Origin: JAQCEJ01 sp046160425
GTDB lineage: Bacteria; Planctomycetota; Planctomycetia; Planctomycetales; Planctomycetaceae
NCBI GenBank assembly: GCA_046160425.1
Contig: JBJXGP010000363.1
Coordinates: 6,773 to 70,772, forward strand
Direction: 5' to 3'
Length of the DNA stretch: 64,000 nucleotides
Positions 1-9,019 of the stretch are shown here, piece by piece. Under the pieces are notes generated by a model that worked only from the letters and a program-made list of their open reading frames with translations, ran no database searches and was not told the origin of the DNA. Both the position numbers and the translations under genes were made by a program. Position 1 is the stretch's first letter; each line of letters starts with the position of its first letter.

Positions 1-962
1 GCATCGGCTTCGTTGTATTTGGTCTCTGCATAGCCAATCGAAAATGTCTTGACAGGACTCTTGCTGACCGACTGCATCAGGCTGACGACGAGTGAAGAAT
101 CGATCCCGCCGGAGAGAAACGCCCCCAGTGGAACATCGGCGATCATCCGTTTCTGAACGGCATCCTTCAGCAAGGTTTCAAGCCGGTCGACTTCTATTCG
201 ATCGTGCTGTTCACCGCCAATGCGTCTGCTGCGATCTGATCGTTTCTCCCGCACATAGGCCGCGAGATCCCAATATCGCTTCGGCGTATCGAGATTGTTA
301 AGCTGCTCAGGCGAAATCGTCAACCACGAGCCGGCGGGAAGTTTATGGATCTGCCGATAAATCGAATGGGGAGCGGGAATATCATTGTGCTTGAGATACA
401 GACACAACGCCGAGCGGTCGATCTCGCCGATGAAATGCGGATGAGTTTTTAATGCCTTAAGCTCCGACCCGAACAGGAGCGTTCCATTGCAGACGCCGTA
501 GTAGAGCGGCTTGATGCCGAGCCGATCGCGAACCAGCGTCAATTTTCGTTCTTTTCGATCCCAGAGGGCGAACGCGAACATGCCGTTGGATCGCCGGATG
601 GCCTCTTCGATTCCCCACGTCGCCACGGCTTCAAGTAATATTTCGGTATCCGAATGTCCGCGAAACTGCACGCCTTGTTGTTCGAGTTCTGCACGCATTT
701 CGGGATGCGAGTAGATCTCACCGTTATAAACGAGAACGTAGCGTTCGTCGCGCGAGATCATCGGTTGATGACCGGTGGGAGAGAGATCGACGATCGACAG
801 CCGGGTTTGTCCCAGGCCGATTCCCGCGGCGGCATCGACCCACGTGCCGCGATCGTCGGGTCCGCGATGATCCAAAGTCATTGCCATGCGCAGCGCGATT
901 TCGTCGAGTTCTCCGGAGGAAAACCGCTGAGTCTGCGTCAGGAAACCGGCGATGCCGCACAT
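1..962 (-). CDS. asnB: Asparagine synthetase (glutamine-hydrolysing), partial
   Basis: The protein begins MCGIAGF at 962, giving the N-terminal Cys2 nucleophile of class II glutamine amidotransferases. Further motifs are DHRGPDDRG, LGQTRLSIVDL and YNGEIY. The C-terminal half begins around residue 280 with the PP-loop SGGIDSS of the ATP-binding synthetase domain, then TFSIGY. It converts aspartate, glutamine and ATP to asparagine in the cytoplasm, or amidates a related substrate; many planctomycetes keep several AsnB paralogues in polysaccharide clusters, so the exact substrate is inferred. The gene runs off the left window edge after about 320 codons, of the roughly 600 usual for the family. 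Confidence 0.93.
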   Translation of the reverse strand, partial: MCGIAGFLTQTQRFSSGELDEIALRMAMTLDHRGPDDRGTWVDAAAGIGLGQTRLSIVDLSPTGHQPMISRDERYVLVYNGEIYSHPEMRAELEQQGVQFRGHSDTEILLEAVATWGIEEAIRRSNGMFAFALWDRKERKLTLVRDRLGIKPLYYGVCNGTLLFGSELKALKTHPHFIGEIDRSALCLYLKHNDIPAPHSIYRQIHKLPAGSWLTISPEQLNNLDTPKRYWDLAAYVREKRSDRSRRIGGEQHDRIEVDRLETLLKDAVQKRMIADVPLGAFLSGGIDSSLVVSLMQSVSKSPVKTFSIGYAETKYNEAD

Positions 963-1260
963 AGGATCTTTGCAAAGCGGACAATGGATGAGATTTGTTA
1001 CGGACAATGTACGTCATCGAGATCGCTACAGATTATGTGATCGACCGGGGATACGCGAGCGAAAGCGGAGGAATTGCAAAATTTGCAATCCTATCGTGGG
1101 CAACTGCGTATGAATCGACTTGTCCAGAATTGATCTCGCCCGGTTTTTCGTGATGTGTTATCGTCCATCCCCCCCGCAAATTGATCATCTCGTTTTGGCA
1201 TGCCGTCCTCCTTCAATTCGTTCACCTCCACAATACGAATTTCGTATTTCCAGAGAAACT

Positions 1261-2262
1261 ATGCCTCGCAAATCGTCTCGCAAGTCCGAAAAGCATGTTC
1301 GTAAATTGTTGTCGGTGATTTTCTGTCTGATCATCGGACTGGTGATGTCGTTTTACGGCCTCGACCAGCACCAACAGAACAAGACGGACGAGTCTCTCCC
1401 CGACGATCCTCGTTTTTCCTCGGCGTCGATCGATCTTCCCGTGATCCCGGACCGCATTCGGGTCGCCTCGTTCAACATTCAGGTTTTCGGGCAGAGCAAA
1501 CTCAACAAGGCGCGAGTCATCCGCGTTCTCTCGCGACTGATCCATCAGTTCGATGTGGTCGCCGTGCAGGAAATTCGCTCGGATAGCCAGGATGTCGTCC
1601 CACGCTTTCTCTCGATCGTCAACCACGACGGCGGAAACTACGACTACGTGATCAGCGACCGGCTGGGACGGACCACAAGCAAAGAGCAATATGCCTTCCT
1701 CTACAACGCCGACCGCATCGAAGTCGATCGACAATCGCTCTCGACTCTGCACCAGTTCCAGAATCGGCTGCATCGCCCGCCGTTCGTCGCCAAATTTCAC
1801 GTGCGAGGAACCGCCTCAAAACAACCTTTCACATTTACGCTGGTGAATCTTCATACCGATCCCGACGAGACTCGCAAAGAACTGAATGCACTCGATGATG
1901 TGATCGACTTCGTGCGTACCGCCGATCCTCAGGAGGACGACGTCATCTTACTGGGTGATCTCAACGTCGACCGGAAACATTTCGGCGAACTGGGGCAGAT
2001 GCCTCACTTGCAGAGCGTGCCGATCTCCAAACCGACCAATACCCGGCAGACGGCACAATACGATCACATCACATTCGACGCATTGAGCACGACCGAATTC
2101 ACCGGACGCGCGGATGTCTACGATCTGCCGGCTCGATTCGGTATGAGCATCGAAGAAACGCTGGAGGTTTCCGACCATCTGCCCATCTGGGCAGAATTCG
2201 ACATCGAAGAACATCAAATCGAAAAATCGATCGCGCAACCGGCCGATCCGTTGCGGTTTTAA
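1261..2262 (+). CDS. Endonuclease/exonuclease/phosphatase (EEP) family protein, membrane-anchored
   Basis: 333 aa from the ATG at 1261. In-frame TTG codons upstream extend to 1120 but give an unlikely leader. A basic N-terminus is followed by one membrane segment (about residues 15-33), so the catalytic domain is probably outside the cytoplasmic membrane. EEP (DNase I-like) motifs: N72 in VASFNIQVFG, QE at 103-104, GDLNVD with D233 and N235, YDHI near 268, and the terminal SDHLP with D305-H306. These are the metal-binding and catalytic residues of the fold. Substrate (DNA, phospholipid or sugar phosphate) cannot be told from sequence. It is convergent with the next gene, with only 5 bp between stops. 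Confidence 0.85.
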   Translation: MPRKSSRKSEKHVRKLLSVIFCLIIGLVMSFYGLDQHQQNKTDESLPDDPRFSSASIDLPVIPDRIRVASFNIQVFGQSKLNKARVIRVLSRLIHQFDVVAVQEIRSDSQDVVPRFLSIVNHDGGNYDYVISDRLGRTTSKEQYAFLYNADRIEVDRQSLSTLHQFQNRLHRPPFVAKFHVRGTASKQPFTFTLVNLHTDPDETRKELNALDDVIDFVRTADPQEDDVILLGDLNVDRKHFGELGQMPHLQSVPISKPTNTRQTAQYDHITFDALSTTEFTGRADVYDLPARFGMSIEETLEVSDHLPIWAEFDIEEHQIEKSIAQPADPLRF

Positions 2263-2267
2263 CCCGT

Positions 2268-3515
2268 TCATCGCGCAGGATGCAGCACGAGCTTCGTCAG
2301 TTCCGGCGGGCAGTTCCAGCGCAGCGGATAGCGGCTCGAAAGCCCGCGTGAGACATACAGCAACGTCGGCGGGACATCGTACACTCCCCCCGCATAACGA
2401 ACGCCGTGCAGACTCGGAGAAAAGACCGGACCGATGAACGGCAAAATCACCTGTCCGCCGTGATTATGCCCCGACAGCATCAGGTCGATTTTTTCGCGAC
2501 GCGCCCAGGCCAGATTATCGGGAGTGTGACTCAAGAGGAGTCGAAAAGCTTCGGAATTGCATCCTGAAAAGTCGGGATGTTCCCCCATCCACGGTAACTC
2601 GGTCCCGCCGATGATCATTTCCTTGTCGCGATACCGAATCGATTCCGAGCGGCCGGAGACATCGATCCAGCCGAGTCGATTCATTTTATCCCGAATCGGC
2701 TGCACATCGAGATTCCAGTCGTGATTGCCGAGGATGTATCGGCACCCCAGCGGCGCCTTGAGCCGGCCCAATGTCTCTGGCAGCCATTCGGCCAGACTCT
2801 GATCATCCAACAAATCACCCGTGAAGACGAATAGATTCGGCTGCATTCGTTCGGCTATCTCGCAAATCTGTTCGAAGTAACTTTTCCGGATCGTTCCGAT
2901 AAAATGCATGTCGGTCAAATGGACGATCGAGAGTCCGGCCCATTCTTTGGGAAGCCGGGGGAGCCGAAAATGCTTTTCGCCGATCTGCACGCGAAAGATT
3001 TCGTTTCGCGGAAAACGCGCCATCCAGCGATAGGGACCGTGACCGAGGGGCTTGTGTCCCAGCTTTTTCTCGACATCCACCGTCGTTGCATGGTTCAACA
3101 ACAGAGATTTCGGCACTCTCCCGAAGTGAAAACGCCACATCGAAATCATCAGCCCGATGAAACCGCTCATCCCAATGATCGAAATCCATCCCTGCAATCC
3201 GGTGAAGTTCGCGACGAACCATGAATTGGGCGACCGATCTTCCGGCAGAAATGAGTGCATCAATTCGCGGCTGTGTATCAACAGGCCAAGAAAGACCGTC
3301 CAGGGGACGATTACCAGTAAGGCCTCCTGCAAATGCCGCACGTGCCGCAAGCGTCGCTCGCGCACGGGCAAGCCATGCACGCGATTGATGAGCGTGACGA
3401 CCCATTCTGCACAACCGACCGCCAGAATGATCCACCAGAGCCACTGCAAGACAATCGTTCCTTTGTTCGTTATACTGCGTTCACGTGATCCGCCTTTGCG
3501 ATCAAGATGCGTCAA
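2268..3515 (-). CDS. Membrane metallophosphoesterase, YkuE-like
   Basis: Up to 415 aa. The N-terminal part carries about three hydrophobic segments (LWWIILAVG, ALLVIVPWTVFLGLL, GWISIIGMSGFIGLMISM). The catalytic half follows with the calcineurin-like set in order: LTDMHF (DxH), TGDLLDD, LGNHDW, LLSHTPD and SGHNHGG, all metal ligands present. Such proteins hydrolyse phosphomonoesters or diesters; YkuE-type enzymes act on lipid A precursors or other lipids, but the substrate here is not determined. The start is uncertain: TTG at 3515 gives the longest frame, while TTG at 3449 (LQWLWW) has a better ribosome site, AAAGGA. It is divergent from the UbiD gene. Confidence 0.85.
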   Translation of the reverse strand: MTHLDRKGGSRERSITNKGTIVLQWLWWIILAVGCAEWVVTLINRVHGLPVRERRLRHVRHLQEALLVIVPWTVFLGLLIHSRELMHSFLPEDRSPNSWFVANFTGLQGWISIIGMSGFIGLMISMWRFHFGRVPKSLLLNHATTVDVEKKLGHKPLGHGPYRWMARFPRNEIFRVQIGEKHFRLPRLPKEWAGLSIVHLTDMHFIGTIRKSYFEQICEIAERMQPNLFVFTGDLLDDQSLAEWLPETLGRLKAPLGCRYILGNHDWNLDVQPIRDKMNRLGWIDVSGRSESIRYRDKEMIIGGTELPWMGEHPDFSGCNSEAFRLLLSHTPDNLAWARREKIDLMLSGHNHGGQVILPFIGPVFSPSLHGVRYAGGVYDVPPTLLYVSRGLSSRYPLRWNCPPELTKLVLHPAR

Positions 3516-3584
3516 GCGGCTACAGTTTATCGTTTGCTCCCCCGAACATTACAAGCATCAAAGTCACGAATCGTCCAGAACAGC

Positions 3585-5429
3585 ATGGGTTATCGAAATC
3601 TGCAGGAATGCGTTCGCGATCTCGAACGGACGGGGCAGCTCCGCCGCGTCGACGTCGAGATTGATGCGCACCTTGAGGCCGCCGCCATCCAGCGCCGCGC
3701 CTATCAGGCCGATAGCCCCGCGATCCTGTTCACCCGCGTCAAGAATTGCAAGTTTCCATTGTTGTGCAATTTGTTCGGCACGAGGGAGCGAGCGCAGTTC
3801 ATTTTTCGCGATGCGCTGGAAGCGGTTCGCCATCTGATCGAACTCAAAGCCGATCCTGGCGCGTTCGCCAGTCATCCCTGGAGATACCGCGACGTTCCCC
3901 GCTCGCTCTGGACGATGCGCCCTCGATTTGTCTCCCGCGGCCCGGTTCTCGATCAACAGACGACGCTCGATCAACTTCCGCCGCTGCAATGCTGGCCAAA
4001 AGATGGCGGAGCCTTCATCACGTTGCCGCAGGTCTACACCGAGGATCCCGATCATCCCGGCTGGAGATTTTCGAATCTCGGCATGTATCGCATCCAATTC
4101 ACGGGCGGAGCGTATCAACCCAACCGCGAAGTCGGCCTGCATTATCAGATCCATCGGACTATCGGCGTACATCACGCGGCGGCGATCCGCAACGGAGAAC
4201 GCCTGCGCGTCAACATTTTCATCGGCGGCTCCCCCGCGATGACGCTCGCCGCGGTCATGCCGCTCCCTGAAAATCTGACCGAGTTGATGTTCGCCGGGGC
4301 GCTTTCCCGCCGACGGGTGGCCATGATCCGTCGAGGTAATGAACTGCCGATCGCCGCCGAGGCCGATTTCTGCATTTCGGGAACCATCGATCCCGCACGG
4401 GTCTTGCCGGAAGGTCCGTTCGGAGATCACCTCGGTTATTACAGCTTGCAACATGATTTTCCCGTCATACAAGTCGATAAGGTCTATCATCGCCGCGACG
4501 CCATCTGGCTGTTTACTTCAGTCGGACGTCCGCCGCAGGAAGACACCGTCTTCGGGGAGTTGATTCACGATCTCACCGGGCCGGCGATCCCGACGGTTCT
4601 CCCCGGCATCAAAGCGGTGCATGCTGTCGATGCGGCGGGAGTCCATCCTCTGCTGCTCGCCATCGGCAGCGAACGCTATGTGCCGTATGCCTCGGTCCGT
4701 CAGCCGCAGGAATTGCTGACGCAAGCCAATGCGATTCTCGGTCAGGGACAGCTCTCACTCGCGAAGTACCTGCTGATCGCCGCTCAAGAAGATGATCAGC
4801 AGCTCGATATTCACGACATCGGTCGATTTTTCCGGCACATTCTCGAACGGATCGACTGGAGCAGGGATCTCCACTTTCAGACGAGAACGACGATCGATAC
4901 GCTCGATTACACGGGGACCGGATTGAACGAAGGCTCAAAAGTCGTTTTCGCAGCAGCGGGACCGAAACGCCGCGAACTCGCGACCGAACTGCCGGCGAAT
5001 TTTTCGCTCCCCAACGGCTTTTGCGAACCGGCGATCTGTCAACCTGGGATTCTCGCCGTCACGGCTCCGCGCTGGTCACACTCATCGTTGAACGGCGTCG
5101 AAATGTCCATCGAGCAATTCACGAAACATCTCGATGCGCAGCATCCGATCAATCGATTTCCACTGATCGTGCTGGTCGATGACAGCCGTTTCACCGCCGA
5201 GTCGCTGTATAACTTCTTGTGGGTCACATTCACCCGTTCGAATCCGGCCTCCGACATTCACGGTATTGATTCATTTATTGAACAGAAACATTGGGGCTGT
5301 CGCGGCTCGCTGATCATCGACGCCCGGATCAAGCCGCATCACGCCCCGCCCCTGGAAGAAGATCTCGCTGTGTTGAAGAAAATCGAAGCGTTGGCCGTTC
5401 GTGGCGGACCGCTGAAAGGATTGATCTGA
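3585..5429 (+). CDS. UbiD-family prenyl-FMN-dependent decarboxylase
   Basis: 614 aa from the ATG at 3585 (MGYRNLQECVRDLE). The frame is open upstream to 3507, but family members begin at this motif. UbiD signature features: the RVNIFIGGSPAM segment, the loop PEGPFGDHLGYY containing the catalytic glutamate region, and a C-terminal KHWGCRGSLIID segment. The family uses prenylated FMN made by UbiX to decarboxylate aromatic or unsaturated acids. The closest roles in bacteria are 4-hydroxy-3-polyprenylbenzoate decarboxylase (ubiquinone) and the menaquinone/futalosine-pathway decarboxylase. The latter would fit a menaquinone-using planctomycete, but this is inference and no UbiX is nearby. Confidence 0.85.
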   Translation: MGYRNLQECVRDLERTGQLRRVDVEIDAHLEAAAIQRRAYQADSPAILFTRVKNCKFPLLCNLFGTRERAQFIFRDALEAVRHLIELKADPGAFASHPWRYRDVPRSLWTMRPRFVSRGPVLDQQTTLDQLPPLQCWPKDGGAFITLPQVYTEDPDHPGWRFSNLGMYRIQFTGGAYQPNREVGLHYQIHRTIGVHHAAAIRNGERLRVNIFIGGSPAMTLAAVMPLPENLTELMFAGALSRRRVAMIRRGNELPIAAEADFCISGTIDPARVLPEGPFGDHLGYYSLQHDFPVIQVDKVYHRRDAIWLFTSVGRPPQEDTVFGELIHDLTGPAIPTVLPGIKAVHAVDAAGVHPLLLAIGSERYVPYASVRQPQELLTQANAILGQGQLSLAKYLLIAAQEDDQQLDIHDIGRFFRHILERIDWSRDLHFQTRTTIDTLDYTGTGLNEGSKVVFAAAGPKRRELATELPANFSLPNGFCEPAICQPGILAVTAPRWSHSSLNGVEMSIEQFTKHLDAQHPINRFPLIVLVDDSRFTAESLYNFLWVTFTRSNPASDIHGIDSFIEQKHWGCRGSLIIDARIKPHHAPPLEEDLAVLKKIEALAVRGGPLKGLI

Positions 5430-5521
5430 CTGCGGGGCGAATCCGCCACATTCTGCTTGACACGATTTCGTACCAGACCGATAGTATCCATCCTCAGGAA
5501 TCAACATAGGAACAGAGAATA

Positions 5522-5624
5522 GCCGCGAAAAACGCGAAAGGACGCAAGAAAATTAATGAATAGACTGTTCAATGACGGATCCGAATACGTTTCTTCTTTT
5601 TTGATATTTTGTGTTTTTCGCGGC
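5522..5624. repeat. MITE-like inverted-repeat element with GCCGCGAAAAAC termini
   Basis: GCCGCGAAAAAC at 5522-5533 is repeated as a perfect inverted 12-mer at 5613-5624. The interior is A/T-rich (AAAGGACGCAAGAAAATTAATG and so on at 5537-5560) and contrasts with the GC-rich genes on both sides. No coding potential is seen. The element sits in the gap between the UbiD and nitrilase-family genes. Confidence 0.6.
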
Positions 5625-5667
5625 CATCCTCACACATCTTCTCTTTGGAAATCTGACACTCTCAATC

Positions 5668-6558
5668 ATGCAAACCATCCGCATTGCCGCCGTGAGTATG
5701 AATAGCCCGCTGGGTCAGCGAGAGCAGACGCTGGCGAAGATGAACGATTATTGTCGTGAAGCCTCTCAGGCGGGGGCCGAGTTGATCCTCTTCCCCGAAC
5801 TGGTCGTGCATGGTCATTGCACGCCGAATACGTGGGAAGTCGCCGAACCGGCTCCCGACGGCCCGAGCGTCGAACGGCTATGTACGATGGCTCGCGAACA
5901 CCGAATGTTCATTTCGTTCGGTATGAGCGAAAAAGAACGGGAAATCGTCTTCAACACGCAAGTTCTCGTCGGCCCGGAAGGTTACATCGGCAAGCAACGC
6001 AAAATTCACCTCTCGCGCGACGAAACGTTTTTCTACAAGGGGGGGAAAGAGTTGCCGGTTTTCGATATCGGCAAATGCAAAGTCGGTACGGTGATCTGTT
6101 ACGACAATCAGTTTCCGGAACTCGCCCGCATTCTCACGCTTCGCGGTGCCGAAGTGATTCTGATGCCGCACGCCGCCAGAGAAGGGATGTGGCACGACGC
6201 GGAATCCGAAACTCGCGCCCGGAAAAAAGTCTTCAATTATTTCAGCAGCTACGCAATGCGAGCGAGAGAAAATGCCACGTACTGCATCTACTCAGATCAA
6301 GCGGGGAAAGCTGGTATCGTCGACATGTATCCCGCCGATCACTTCAATCAGCCGAATCATCCCGGCGGCGCGATCATATTCGCTCCCAACGGGGAGATCG
6401 TCGAACACACGCAACTCGAGCGCATTCAGGATGAAATGCTGATCGTCGATCTCGAAGCGAAACCGCTCATCGCCGCCCGCAGTCATCCGAACTTTACGAT
6501 TCGCAACCGTCGTCCCGAATTGTTCGGGGAACTCGTGCAAGAACAGGTGACTTGGTGA
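5668..6558 (+). CDS. Nitrilase/carbon-nitrogen hydrolase family protein
   Basis: 296 aa from the ATG at 5668; the longer frame from 5611 adds a leader that overlaps the upstream repeat. The catalytic triad is clear: E44 in LILFPEL, K112 in GKQRKIHL and C144 in GTVICYDNQFPE. These enzymes hydrolyse amides or N-carbamoyl compounds through a thioester intermediate in the cytoplasm. The substrate is unknown; the overall shape resembles N-carbamoylputrescine amidase or omega-amidase-like members. Its stop overlaps the start of the next gene by 4 bp (GTGA), so the two are translationally coupled. Confidence 0.88.
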   Translation: MQTIRIAAVSMNSPLGQREQTLAKMNDYCREASQAGAELILFPELVVHGHCTPNTWEVAEPAPDGPSVERLCTMAREHRMFISFGMSEKEREIVFNTQVLVGPEGYIGKQRKIHLSRDETFFYKGGKELPVFDIGKCKVGTVICYDNQFPELARILTLRGAEVILMPHAAREGMWHDAESETRARKKVFNYFSSYAMRARENATYCIYSDQAGKAGIVDMYPADHFNQPNHPGGAIIFAPNGEIVEHTQLERIQDEMLIVDLEAKPLIAARSHPNFTIRNRRPELFGELVQEQVTW

Positions 6559-6992
6559 ATAAAGCGTTTCTCAAAGAACCGGACGCCCTTGATGCCCGTT
6601 GCCCGCGCTGCGGCACGATCGGACAATCGGTCGGCCAGGCGACGCTGCAAGCTCATTTGCCGCCGGAAGCTCTGCTCAACATTGCGGAGTCTGCCTGGTT
6701 CTGTCCGACGCCCCGTTGTGCCGTCGCCTATTACGACTTGTTCGAACGAGTCGTCGAGACTTCGGCGTTATTCCACCCGGTCTATCCGAAAGATCCCACA
6801 GCGCCGATCTGCTCCTGTTTCGGCTTGACCGAAGCCGACATCGACGCCGACATCGCCGAAGGAGTCGTCACCCGCACCCGAGCCGCGGTCGAACAGTCAA
6901 AGTCCGACAAAGCCCAATGCACCATCAAATCCCCCCACGGCCAATCCTGCGTCGCCATCGTGCAGGGGTATTATTTGAAGAACCGCAAGTAA
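6555..6992 (+). CDS. CopZ-type iron-sulfur/zinc-binding protein
   Basis: 145 aa from the GTG at 6555; a TTG one codon earlier is also possible. Cysteines: C16 and C19 (CPRCG) with C50 and C55 (CPTPRC) look like a zinc site, and C86 and C88 (CSCFG) with C122 and C132 look like a BFD-type [2Fe-2S] site. This order matches the N-terminal domain of the Archaeoglobus CopZ metallochaperone and the bacterial proteins named after it, but there is no heavy-metal-associated copper domain at the C-terminus. Function is therefore unassigned; an electron- or cluster-transfer role is inference. It overlaps the amidohydrolase gene, suggesting a shared transcript. Confidence 0.65.
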   Translation: MNKAFLKEPDALDARCPRCGTIGQSVGQATLQAHLPPEALLNIAESAWFCPTPRCAVAYYDLFERVVETSALFHPVYPKDPTAPICSCFGLTEADIDADIAEGVVTRTRAAVEQSKSDKAQCTIKSPHGQSCVAIVQGYYLKNRK

Positions 6993-7018
6993 TAAGAAGA
7001 GCAGCACTAAAACTGATA

Positions 7019-7110
7019 GGGAGATCGGGGATGGGGAGATAGGGAGACAAGAAGTTCAATTCCGAATTCCAGATGTTCTTATCTCCCGATCACCCCATCT
7101 CCCCATCCCC
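7019..7110. repeat. Polypurine/polypyrimidine inverted repeat plus ACTCGACC octamers
   Basis: GGGGATGGGGAGAT at 7027-7040 recurs as its exact reverse complement at 7097-7110, with flanking GGGAGATCGG also partly mirrored. Right after the second arm, ACTCGACC is repeated in tandem (about 7115-7130). The element fills the gap between the CopZ-like gene and the methyltransferase gene. It could fold as a long-loop hairpin or G-rich structure. Confidence 0.55.
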
Positions 7111-7153
7111 CAACCACTCGACCACTCGACCACGCTATCGGACAATAAAGCAA

Positions 7154-8311
7154 ATGGACCTGATCGCTACCAGTAGTTTTGGACTTGAAGCCGTCGTTTC
7201 GCGTGAACTGGAAGCGCTCGGGTATGGCGAACAGCAGACCGAAGATGGCCGTGTTTTTTTTCAGGGAGACGAACGGGCCATCTGCCGGACGAATCTCTGG
7301 CTGCGCAGCGCCGATCGCGTCACAATTTGTCTCGGACGATTCCCGGCGAATGACTTCGGCGAACTGTTCGATCAGACGCGCGAACTGCCCTGGACCGACT
7401 GGCTCCCCAAGGATGCGGCCTTTCCGGTGCGCGGCAAATCGGTTCGTTCGCAGTTGCACTCCGTCCCCGACTGTCAGGCGATCGTCAAGAAAGCCATCGT
7501 CTCCGCCATGCAGGATCGTTATCATCTCGAGCGATTTCCAGAAACAGGAGCGGTCTACTCCGTCGAGGTCGCGATGCTCAAGGACATGGCGACGATCACT
7601 CTCGACACAACCGGCGCCGGACTGCACAAACGCGGATACCGTACCTGGATCGGAGCGGCCCCTCTCAAGGAAACACTGGCTGCGGCACTGGTGCAGTTGA
7701 GTTACTGGAATCCCAATCGGCATCTGTGGGATCCCTGTTGCGGTTCGGGGACGATCCCGATCGAAGCGGCTCTCATCGGCCGCAATATGGCCCCCGGCAT
7801 GAACCGCGATTTCGCCGCCGAGAGCTGGCCGCGACTCCCGGCAAAACTCTGGAAGGACGTCCGCCACGAAGCCCGCGAATTGATCCGCCCGCGCGGGACG
7901 GGAGAAATCCTCGGCACCGACCAGGACGCCGACATCATCGCCAAAGCCCGTCGGCATGCACAACAGGCGGGAGTCGCCGACAACATCGTCTTCGAGCATC
8001 GGGCGTTCGAGAAATCGAAACCCCGCTATCCTTACGGCGTGATGATCACGAATCCCCCGTATGGCGAGCGGATGGGCGACGATGAAACCGTCGAACAACT
8101 TTATCGCCGCATGGGAGACATGTTCAACGCCGAAGAGACCTGGTCGTGGTATGTTCTGTCGGGGTCTCCCCGATTCGAGCAACTGGCAAACCGAACCGCC
8201 ACGCGACGGCGAAAACTGTACAACGGCCGGATCGAATGCACGTACTATCAATTCGCCGGTCCTCGCCCACCGCGACCGGCGACGGACACGCCACAGGATC
8301 AACGCTCATGA
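7154..8311 (+). CDS. THUMP-domain class I SAM RNA methyltransferase, RlmL-like
   Basis: 385 aa from the ATG at 7154 (MDLIATSSFGLEAVV), the usual start of this family; an upstream in-frame start at 7073 lies in repeat sequence. The N-terminal half is a THUMP domain. SAM-binding motif I DPCCGSGTIPIEAA falls near residue 192, and the catalytic NPPYG motif of N2-guanine methyltransferases near residue 300. This is the YcbY/RlmL N-terminal half (m2G2445 of 23S rRNA in E. coli) or a TrmN-type tRNA enzyme. Its stop overlaps the next start (ATGA). Confidence 0.88.
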   Translation: MDLIATSSFGLEAVVSRELEALGYGEQQTEDGRVFFQGDERAICRTNLWLRSADRVTICLGRFPANDFGELFDQTRELPWTDWLPKDAAFPVRGKSVRSQLHSVPDCQAIVKKAIVSAMQDRYHLERFPETGAVYSVEVAMLKDMATITLDTTGAGLHKRGYRTWIGAAPLKETLAAALVQLSYWNPNRHLWDPCCGSGTIPIEAALIGRNMAPGMNRDFAAESWPRLPAKLWKDVRHEARELIRPRGTGEILGTDQDADIIAKARRHAQQAGVADNIVFEHRAFEKSKPRYPYGVMITNPPYGERMGDDETVEQLYRRMGDMFNAEETWSWYVLSGSPRFEQLANRTATRRRKLYNGRIECTYYQFAGPRPPRPATDTPQDQRS

Positions 8312-8850
8312 AACAACACGGCCCCTGGACTATTCGCGAGACGAAAACGGTTTATCGCGATCCGTGGATTGGCGTTACCTGCGACGACGTGTTACGTCCG
8401 GACGGCAAGCCGGGAACGTTTTCGGTCGTCCATTTGAAACCGGGCGTGTCGGTTCTCGCCATCGATGACCGGCAGACTGTCTATCTTACGAAAGAATTTC
8501 ATTACGCCGTCGGGCGGGTGACCATCGAATGTGTCAGCGGCGGGATCGAAGAGGGAGAAGCTGCCGCGACGTCGGCCGAGCGCGAACTGCATGAAGAGCT
8601 GGGACTGACGGCGAAAACATGGACGAAACTCGGTACATGCGATCCATTCACTTCGAGCGTTCTCTCGCCGACGCAACTTTATCTCGCAGAAGACTTGCAG
8701 ATGGTCGAAGCACAACCGGAGGGGACGGAATTGATCGAACGCGTTGCGTTTTCGTTGACGGAAGCCGTGAATATGGTCTTGCAAAGCGAAATCACCCACG
8801 CCCCCAGTTGCCTCGCCATCCTGCTGACCGCTAGACGGCTGGGGCTGTGA
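8308..8850 (+). CDS. NUDIX hydrolase, ADP-ribose pyrophosphatase-like
   Basis: 180 aa from the ATG at 8308, which overlaps the preceding stop by 4 bp. A complete Nudix box is present, GGIEEGE followed seven residues later by RELHEELGL, so the GX5EX7REUXEEXGU rule is met. The N-terminal WTIRETKTVYRDPWIGV is typical of ADP-ribose/nucleoside-diphosphate-sugar pyrophosphatases. It probably clears nucleotide sugars or oxidised nucleotides in the cytoplasm; the exact substrate is not predictable. Translational coupling to the RNA methyltransferase is seen, a functional link is not evident. Confidence 0.87.
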   Translation: MKQHGPWTIRETKTVYRDPWIGVTCDDVLRPDGKPGTFSVVHLKPGVSVLAIDDRQTVYLTKEFHYAVGRVTIECVSGGIEEGEAAATSAERELHEELGLTAKTWTKLGTCDPFTSSVLSPTQLYLAEDLQMVEAQPEGTELIERVAFSLTEAVNMVLQSEITHAPSCLAILLTARRLGL

Positions 8851-8890
8851 TGAATAGCATGTGCGGCAGTGAGGCCGGCGCAAGTACGAA

Positions 8891-8938
8891 GGGTATCCGG
8901 GACAGCTTTGTGTCCCGGTCGCGCAGCGACAAGAGGTC
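8891..8938 (+). repeat. Palindromic repeat module D, copy 1
   Basis: Two adjacent hairpins: CCGGGACA...TGTCCCGG, then GTCGC-GCA-GCGAC, ending in AAGAGGTC. A second copy with 3 differences in 48 bp lies in inverted orientation at 14729-14776. It follows the NUDIX gene and may also act as a transcript-end structure. Confidence 0.75.
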
Positions 8939-9019
8939 AACGTATCATAACCCGAAGCTGTCAAGAGACTTTCTCCCTGCGGAGAGAAGAAAATAGGAAC
9001 CGAGAAAGCAGCAATACAT

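Noticed and set aside
7079..8302. 407-codon minus-strand frame opposite the RNA methyltransferase gene
   Set aside because: Antisense to a gene with full THUMP/SAM motifs; no domain seen.
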